DNA from: Betaproteobacteria bacterium
GTDB taxonomy: Bacteria > Pseudomonadota > Gammaproteobacteria > Burkholderiales > SG8-39
Reading direction: 5' to 3'
Assembly: GCA_005888925.1 (NCBI GenBank)
Contig: VBCP01000065.1
Location: 1-9,947, forward strand
Length of the DNA: 9,947 nucleotides
Shown piece by piece: positions 6,582 to 9,947 of the stretch. Every line of letters begins with the position of its first letter. Position 1 is the stretch's first letter. A model generated the notes under the pieces. It was not told the DNA's origin and made no database searches. It saw only the letters and a program-made list of their open reading frames with translations. The position numbers and the translations under genes are program-made.

Positions 6582-6974
6582 TCAGAGATGCGCGATCGAG
6601 GCGATCTCCACGAGGAATTCCGGCTTCACCAGATCGGCGCGAATGCAGTAGCGCGCAGGCGGCTGCGCCGGAAAGAATTCACGGTAGACCTCGTTCATTG
6701 CGGCATAGTCCCTGAGGTCCTTGAGGAAGATGTGGTTGAAGGCGATGTCCGCGAGCGACCCGCCCGCCGCCTCGAGCACCGCGCGGATCGACTCGAGGAT
6801 GAAGCGCGTCTGCGCCTTGGCATCGCCGACGCCGACGGTACGGCCCTCCTTGTCGATCGCGAGCGTGCCGGAGACGTAGACCGTACTGCCGGCCGCAGTT
6901 CCTACTTTTGTGCCGGGCGAATAGGGCGCGAGCGGCGGCGCCGAGCCTTTGGGAACGACGGGCGTGTAGGGCAT
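6582..6974 (-). CDS. RidA-family protein of the RutC type (enamine/aminoacrylate deaminase)
   Basis: This 130-residue protein is a member of the YjgF/YER057c/UK114 (RidA) family. RidA proteins hydrolyse reactive enamine/imine intermediates such as 2-aminoacrylate; RutC acts on 3-aminoacrylate in uracil breakdown. The sequence follows the RutC pattern closely: PLAPYSPGT near residue 14, VYVSGTLAID at 32-41, GDAKAQTRFILESIRAVLEA at 50-69, NHIFLKDLRDYAAMNEVY, and the end PPARYCIRADLVKPEFLVEI then ASIAHL. The Arg of PPAR is the substrate-carboxylate ligand in the family. The ATG at 6974 has GGAGG at a good distance upstream, and the length equals typical RutC. No other rut gene is visible nearby, so a specific pyrimidine role is unproven and no symbol is assigned. 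It is divergent from the DUF3293 gene with a 42-base gap. Confidence 0.92.
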   Translation of the reverse strand: MPYTPVVPKGSAPPLAPYSPGTKVGTAAGSTVYVSGTLAIDKEGRTVGVGDAKAQTRFILESIRAVLEAAGGSLADIAFNHIFLKDLRDYAAMNEVYREFFPAQPPARYCIRADLVKPEFLVEIASIAHL

Positions 6975-6986
6975 GTTAGCCTCCAT

Positions 6987-6998
6987 GGGGTCAGACCC
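6987..6998 (+). repeat. GGGGTCAG-type dispersed repeat, copy 2
   Basis: GGGGTCAGACCC followed by GATTTTCG occupies most of the 42-base divergent gap between the RutC-like gene and the DUF3293 gene. It has the same orientation and core as the copies at 562-574 and 8996-9008. It lies where the DUF3293 ribosome-binding region would be expected. Confidence 0.6.
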
Positions 6999-7016
6999 GA
7001 TTTTCGCTTTTTCCCG

Positions 7017-7427
7017 GTGCCCCTTACGACTGAACAGCTCGAGGCCTATCAGAAGGCCGACTACGTGGTCTTCGCCGACCGCCTGGTCGTGCTGCGCGTG
7101 GGCCAGCCCAATGCCGAGCTCGACGAGCTGCTCGCTGCCGAAGGCGCCACCACCGCCGCCTTCGTCAGCGCCGCCAACCCGCGAGGCGAGAAGCGCTCGG
7201 ACACCGAGAACGGCGTCGCCAACGCCGCGCTGCAGAGCTTCGTCTCCGCCGCCGGCTACCCGCACTTCTGGGGCGAGGGGCGCGATCCCTTCGGCAGCTG
7301 GGCCGAGCCGAGCTTCCTCGTCATCGGCATCTACCGCGCCAATGCCGAGGCGCTCGGCCAGCTCTTCGAGCAGAACGCGATCGTCTTCTGCGAAGTCGGC
7401 CGCGCGCCCGAGCTCATCGTCCTCTAA
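7017..7427 (+). CDS. DUF3293 domain protein
   Basis: A 136-residue protein is obtained with the GTG at 7017 as start. The frame is open far upstream, but that part is antisense to other genes and the gap before 7017 is repeat-derived. The sequence matches the DUF3293 pattern: an N-terminal AYQKADYVVF, then LDELLAAEGATTAAFVSAAN with PRGEKRSDTENG, and the C-terminal SWAEPSFLVIGIYRANAEAL with EQNAIVFCEVGRAPELIVL. The family has no established biochemical function. There is no Shine-Dalgarno before the GTG, and TTTTCGCTTTTTCCCG precedes it instead, so translation initiation may be weak or the true start altered. Eight bases separate its stop from the monooxygenase-like gene, with which it probably forms an operon. 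Confidence 0.85.
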   Translation: MPLTTEQLEAYQKADYVVFADRLVVLRVGQPNAELDELLAAEGATTAAFVSAANPRGEKRSDTENGVANAALQSFVSAAGYPHFWGEGRDPFGSWAEPSFLVIGIYRANAEALGQLFEQNAIVFCEVGRAPELIVL

Positions 7428-7435
7428 GGAGAGCC

Positions 7436-7744
7436 ATGATCCACGTCATCGCCGTCATCACCGCCAAGCCCGGCAAGCGCGCCGAGATCCTTGCCGCGTT
7501 CCGCGCCAACGTGCCCGCCGTGCGCGCAGAGCAGGGCTGCATCGAATACGCCGCCGCGATCGACGCCGACAGCGCGCTGGCGGTGCAGAAGAAATGGGGC
7601 GAGGACACGTTCCTCGCGATCGAGAAGTGGGAGAGCATGGACGCGCTCAAGGCGCACGCCGCCGCGCCGCACATGGCCGCCTACGGCGCAAGCACGCGCG
7701 AGCTCATCGCGAGCCGCGTGATCCACATCCTCTCGCCGGCGTGA
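7436..7744 (+). CDS. Antibiotic biosynthesis monooxygenase (ABM) domain protein, putative quinol monooxygenase
   Basis: This 102-residue single-domain protein belongs to the ABM/YgiN ferredoxin-like dimeric family, whose members oxidise quinols or polyketides without cofactors or act in related roles; the substrate here is unknown. Seen: IHVIAVITAKPGKRAEILAA at the start, the second strand EQGCIEYAAAIDA, FLAIEKWESMDALKAHAAAP, HMAAY and a closing strand SRVIHILSPA, the normal order for the family. The length is typical. AAGGAG precedes the ATG at 7436 at good spacing. It follows the DUF3293 gene by 8 bases. The next signal downstream is a separate promoter at 7768 rather than an immediate terminator. 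Confidence 0.9.
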   Translation: MIHVIAVITAKPGKRAEILAAFRANVPAVRAEQGCIEYAAAIDADSALAVQKKWGEDTFLAIEKWESMDALKAHAAAPHMAAYGASTRELIASRVIHILSPA

Positions 7745-7767
7745 ATTCGCTGTCGTTGGATCAGTGA

Positions 7768-7795
7768 TTGACGCCGTTCCCTGGAGTGCTAGATT
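7768..7795 (+). promoter_or_regulatory. Predicted extended -10 sigma70 promoter driving the 7802-8008 RNA
   Basis: TTGACG (7768-7773; 5 of 6 to consensus) and TAGATT (7790-7795; 4 of 6, with the important TA and final T) are spaced by 16 bases. TGC directly precedes the -10, giving the TGn extended -10 element. Predicted transcription start is about 7802. There is no protein-coding gene downstream on this strand before the terminator at 7980. Confidence 0.55.
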
Positions 7796-7801
7796 GAACC
7801 C

Positions 7802-8008
7802 GAGCCTGCAAGGGTCGCCGGAAGAGGAGATGGTGCAGGTGTAGCACGGCAGAAGCAGCGGAATTCCCGGCCACCTGTCGGGATACCGGGCCTGAGCGGA
7901 CTCAGAGCGGCAGTTGCCGCATTTGAAGCGAGGCGCCCATCTAGGCGCCGCCCGATGCATAGCAACATGCGCGGGCACCAAGGCCCCGCCGAGAGCGGGG
8001 CCTTTCCT
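7802..8008 (+). ncRNA. Candidate structured small RNA (about 205 nt)
   Basis: The 264-base stretch between the monooxygenase-like gene and the convergent two-Cys gene has no credible coding frame but shows all parts of an sRNA gene. After the promoter at 7768-7795 come hairpins in series: CCTGCA/TGCAGG (7805-7810 with 7834-7839, loop containing two GGA), CCCGG/CCGGG (7866-7870 with 7886-7890), CTGAG-CGGA-CTCAG (7892-7905), GCGGC-AGTT-GCCGC (7907-7920), GGCGCC-CATCTA-GGCGCC (7932-7949), GCAT/ATGC near 7957-7970, then the terminator. I do not recognise it as 6S, tmRNA, RNase P, SRP RNA or a known riboswitch. Alternatives are a structured 3' UTR of the upstream operon, or both. The many GGA motifs recall Csr/Rsm sponge RNAs, which is speculative. 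Confidence 0.45.
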
Positions 8009-8010
8009 TT
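7980..8010 (+). terminator. Strong intrinsic terminator
   Basis: AAGGCCCCGC (7980-7989), loop CGAGA and GCGGGGCCTT (7995-8004) form a perfect 10-bp stem followed by TCCTTT. The T-rich tail is on the plus strand only, so it ends transcription coming from the left, not the minus-strand gene whose stop codon is at 8009-8011. Confidence 0.85.
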
Positions 8011-8272
8011 ACATCTGCCGGTAAACCAGCCGGCATTCCTCCAGCTCGTACGGCGTCTTGAGCGGCTTCGAGCAGCGGCGCGCGAACTCCTCCTTGCGCT
8101 TCTGCTGGTCCGCCGCCGCGGCGCGGCGCTGGGCTTCGCGCTCGTCGACTTTCTTCTGCATGGTCGTCGGCGCGGACGCGGGGGGGATTGCATCCTGGCC
8201 GAGAGCGTGCCCAGCCGCCAACGCCGCGGCGAGCAGCAGGGCGAGCGTTCCGATGGCGGTAGAGAGTTGCAT
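8009..8272 (-). CDS. Small exported protein with C-terminal two-Cys KPxxTxxELxxC motif (second copy)
   Basis: The gene encodes 87 residues from the ATG at 8272, chosen because it begins the signal peptide directly (MQLSTAIGTLALLLAAALAA, with a likely cut near HALGQ); a GTG 21 bases upstream is an alternative. After a Pro/Ala stretch there is a charged, probably helical segment rich in Lys, Glu, Arg and Gln (QKKVDEREAQRRAAAADQQK), then the two-cysteine end CSKPLKTPYELEECR. The KPxxTxxELxxC pattern is shared with the protein at 6284-6520. It is likely periplasmic, with a possible disulfide. I recognise no established function. It converges on the candidate sRNA and its terminator; the stop codon overlaps the terminator's T-tail. 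Confidence 0.78.
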   Translation of the reverse strand: MQLSTAIGTLALLLAAALAAGHALGQDAIPPASAPTTMQKKVDEREAQRRAAAADQQKRKEEFARRCSKPLKTPYELEECRLVYRQM

Positions 8273-8401
8273 GGCGTGGCTTGGTTCTCGCACCGAGTGT
8301 TGCAGCCTTCGCCGCCAAGTTCAGCGGACTCGTTCACGCTTCCTGACAAATCGCCGCGCGCGTTCTGCCAACAAATCCGCGAATGCGCGCTGCGTGCGTA
8401 A
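8273..8401 (-). other. Intergenic gap between exonuclease and two-Cys protein genes
   Basis: This gap separates two minus-strand genes. It contains TTTGTCA-like and TTGTTG-like hexamers on the minus strand that could be -35 elements, but no matching -10 at proper spacing is apparent. No convincing terminator hairpin with a T-run follows the exonuclease stop. I see no gene in it. Confidence 0.4.
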
Positions 8402-8977
8402 CTATTGCAACATTCCCAGCGTTTCGAACTTCAGATAGAGCTCGCGGCACGCCCACGCATCGGTCGCCGCATACGCGATCTGCTGCGCCGACAGCCGCGG
8501 CGCCGCCCAGTTCGACGTCTTGGTGCCCTTGGGAATGCGAAAGCCCAGGTACATCGCCGCCAGCGCCCGCACCCCCGAGCGCTCGACGCCGTTGCGCCGC
8601 GCCGCCGCGCCGAGATCGCACACCGCTGCCGGCGTGAACGCGAAGAGCTCGCGCAGCTGCTTGAGATCGTCGCCGATGCCCACGCCGGCCTTTACCGTGC
8701 TGGACGCCAGCAGTGCGCCCAGCACCGGCGCGAAATCCATCCGCTGCAGCTGGAAGAGATACACCGCGCGCCCGGTCGCCACCTGCGCGAGCGCCGCCGG
8801 ATAGCGCTGCCCGACCTTGAAGGCCGGCCGCGTCTCGGTGTCGAAGCCCACCGCGCGCTCGGAGGCGAAATCCGCCGCGGCGCGCGCCGCGTCCTCCGCG
8901 CTCGCCACCAGGCGCACCTCGCCCTCGTAGCGCCGGATCGGCAGCTCGTTGATCGCCTCTTTGCTGATCGAAGCCAT
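8402..8977 (-). CDS. DEDDy-type 3'-5' exonuclease domain protein (RNase D-like)
   Basis: This 191-residue single-domain exonuclease belongs to the DnaQ-like/RNase D superfamily, which removes 3' nucleotides from RNA or DNA using two metal ions. All four catalytic acids are visible: ExoI VGFDTETRP with Asp46 and Glu48, ExoII KAGVGIGDDLKQL with Asp104, and ExoIII AYAATDAW with Tyr169 and Asp173, the DEDDy arrangement. There is no HRDC domain, so it is shorter than classical RNase D and like the stand-alone exonuclease-domain proteins. The ATG at 8977 (MASISKEAINELP) is preferred; a GTG at 9022 would add 15 residues encoded by a dispersed repeat. No Shine-Dalgarno precedes 8977. It is divergent from the HisD-like gene with a 56-base gap. 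The nucleic-acid substrate is unknown. Confidence 0.9.
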   Translation of the reverse strand: MASISKEAINELPIRRYEGEVRLVASAEDAARAAADFASERAVGFDTETRPAFKVGQRYPAALAQVATGRAVYLFQLQRMDFAPVLGALLASSTVKAGVGIGDDLKQLRELFAFTPAAVCDLGAAARRNGVERSGVRALAAMYLGFRIPKGTKTSNWAAPRLSAQQIAYAATDAWACRELYLKFETLGMLQ

Positions 8978-8995
8978 ACAAATAGGTGAAAATTC

Positions 8996-9008
8996 GGGGG
9001 TCAGGCAC
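8996..9008 (+). repeat. GGGGTCAG-type dispersed repeat, copy 3
   Basis: GGGGGTCAGGCACC, flanked by AATTC and GATTAA, lies in the 56-base divergent gap between the exonuclease and HisD-like genes. It shares core, orientation and GATT flank with copy 2 (6987-6998), and the core with copy 1 (562-574). The right half is less palindromic (CACC instead of CCCC). Confidence 0.6.
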
Positions 9009-9033
9009 CGATTAAGCCACACGAGGAGCAGCC

Positions 9034-9947
9034 ATGGCCGTTTACCTCAAGCGCCGCATTGCGCAGGAAATCACCGACGAGCTCGACCGCAAGGTCCGCC
9101 AGACGGTCGAGGCGATCCTCGAGGACGTGAAGAAGCGCGGCGAGCGCGCGGTGCGCGAGCTCTCCGAGAAGTACGACAAATGGTCGCCGCCGAGCTTCAA
9201 GCTTTCCAGGGCCGAGCTCGACGCCATCGTCGCCAAGGTCTCGCCGAAAACAATCAGCGACATCCAGTTCGCCCAGAGCCAGATCCGCCGCTTCGCCGAG
9301 CACCAGCGCGCCGCGCTGAAGGACGTAGAGGTCGAGACGCTGCCCGGCGTGCGCCTGGGCCATAAAAATATTCCCGTGGAAAGCGTGGGCTGCTACGTGC
9401 CCGGCGGCCGCTACCCGATGGTCGCCTCGGCGCACATGAGCATCGTCACCGCGCGCACCGCGGGCGTCTCGCGCATCGTCGCCTGCACGCCGCCCAACCA
9501 GGGCGCGCCGCATCCCGAGACCATCGCCGCGATGGTGCTCGGCGGCGCCGACGAGATCTGCGTGCTCGGCGGCATCCAGGCGATCGCCGCGATGGGCCTG
9601 GGCACCGAGACGATCAAGCCCGTCGACATGCTGTGCGGCCCCGGCAACGCCTACGTCGCCGAAGCCAAGCGCCAGCTCTACGGCCGCGTCGGGATCGACT
9701 TGCTCGCCGGCCCCACCGAAATCCTGGTGATCGCGGATGACTCGGCCGACGTCGAGATGATCGCCACCGACCTCCTCGGCCAGGCCGAGCACGGCCCGAC
9801 CAGCCCCGCGATCCTCATCAGCACGTCGCGCAAGATCGCCGAGGCTCTGCCCGCCGAGATCGCATCTCAACTGACCCGACTACCCACGGCCGACGTCGCC
9901 GGCGTCGCCTGGCGCGACTACGGCGAAATCATCCTGGTCGACTCGCG
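9034..9947 (+). CDS. HisD-family (histidinol dehydrogenase-like) NAD-dependent dehydrogenase, 3' end outside window
   Basis: The frame is open from the ATG at 9034 (GAGGAG at 9023-9028) to the right edge, giving about 304 of the usual 430 or so residues. HisD-family enzymes are Zn- and NAD-dependent and oxidise an alcohol to a carboxylate in two steps. Seen: VGCYVPGGRYPMVASAHMS near residues 127-145, GGADEICVLGGIQAIAAMGL, VDMLCGPGNAYVAEAKRQL, GIDLLAGPTEILVIADDSAD and LLGQAEHGPTSPA, where Gln and His of QAEHG are zinc ligands in HisD. The catalytic Glu-His pair lies beyond the edge. GCYVPGGRYPMVASAHMS and the YLKRR-type N-terminus resemble the HpsN/sulfopropanediol dehydrogenase branch more than histidine-biosynthetic HisD, so the hisD symbol is not assigned. 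No his gene is visible nearby. Confidence 0.9.
   Translation, partial: MAVYLKRRIAQEITDELDRKVRQTVEAILEDVKKRGERAVRELSEKYDKWSPPSFKLSRAELDAIVAKVSPKTISDIQFAQSQIRRFAEHQRAALKDVEVETLPGVRLGHKNIPVESVGCYVPGGRYPMVASAHMSIVTARTAGVSRIVACTPPNQGAPHPETIAAMVLGGADEICVLGGIQAIAAMGLGTETIKPVDMLCGPGNAYVAEAKRQLYGRVGIDLLAGPTEILVIADDSADVEMIATDLLGQAEHGPTSPAILISTSRKIAEALPAEIASQLTRLPTADVAGVAWRDYGEIILVDS

Noticed and set aside
5868..7016. Long plus-strand frame running into the DUF3293 gene.
   Set aside because: This part is antisense to the cyclase/FHA, two-Cys and RutC-like genes, which have clear family matches. Only the portion from 7017 has DUF3293 homology.
7828..7842. Tiny open frame ATG GTG CAG GTG TAG in the candidate RNA after GGAAGAGGAG.
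   Set aside because: It would encode four residues, and the purine-rich stretch is too close to the ATG for normal spacing; probably coincidental.
7745..7981. Minus-strand frame with a zinc-ribbon-like pattern (FKCGNC ... LPCYTCT) opposite the candidate sRNA.
   Set aside because: The two CxxC pairs and spacing are suggestive, but the frame has no stop until 7424 and so would run antisense through the whole monooxygenase-like gene. There is no ribosome-binding site, and the region is better explained as plus-strand hairpins with a promoter and terminator. A protein search with the 60 residues would settle it.
7802..8008. 6S RNA, SRP RNA or a riboswitch in the hairpin-rich stretch.
   Set aside because: The conserved cores I would expect (6S closing stem and central bubble, the SRP GGAAGCAGCC-type loop, known riboswitch cores) are not present, and no gene lies downstream for a riboswitch to control.

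Overview
The window is GC-rich (roughly 70% by eye) and densely packed, with strong G/C preference at third codon positions. The gene content (DUF1800/DUF1501 pair, LemA/DUF2207 pair, FHA-linked cyclase-like protein, RutC-type RidA, HisD-family dehydrogenase) fits a chromosomal segment of a betaproteobacterium, probably Burkholderiales-like. The taxonomic placement is inference. No transposase, integrase, phage gene, CRISPR array, tRNA or rRNA is visible.

Layout. (1) 3-584 (+): C-terminal part of an ADP-ribosylglycohydrolase, cut by the left edge. (2) 645-5395 (+): a tight four-gene run. A DUF1800 lipoprotein overlaps a Tat-exported DUF1501 protein (ATGA). A hairpin enclosing a Shine-Dalgarno sequence follows, then a short LemA protein overlapping (GTGA) a DUF2207 membrane protein that is frameshifted near 4236-4267. 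(3) 5397-6974 (-): RutC/RidA-family protein, then a small exported two-cysteine protein overlapping (ATGA) a cyclase-homology/FHA protein whose catalytic metal residues are altered. The two transcription units meet with one base between stop codons. (4) 7017-7744 (+): DUF3293 protein and an antibiotic-biosynthesis-monooxygenase-type enzyme. (5) 7745-8008: a gene-free stretch that looks like an independent small RNA gene, with an extended -10 promoter, a chain of hairpins and a strong intrinsic terminator. (6) 8009-8977 (-): a second small exported two-cysteine protein and a DEDDy 3'-5' exonuclease. (7) 9034 to the right edge (+): a HisD-family dehydrogenase resembling the sulfopropanediol dehydrogenase type more than the histidine-biosynthetic enzyme.

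The best leads for something undescribed are four. The first is the ~205-nt candidate sRNA at about 7802-8008, which carries several GGA motifs, some in hairpin loops. The second is a pair of unlinked small exported proteins sharing a C-terminal KPxxTxxELxxC signature, one of them translationally coupled to the third lead, a pseudo-cyclase/FHA protein. The fourth is a dispersed GGGGTCAG-type repeat at three gene boundaries, apparently replacing the normal ribosome-binding regions of two genes.
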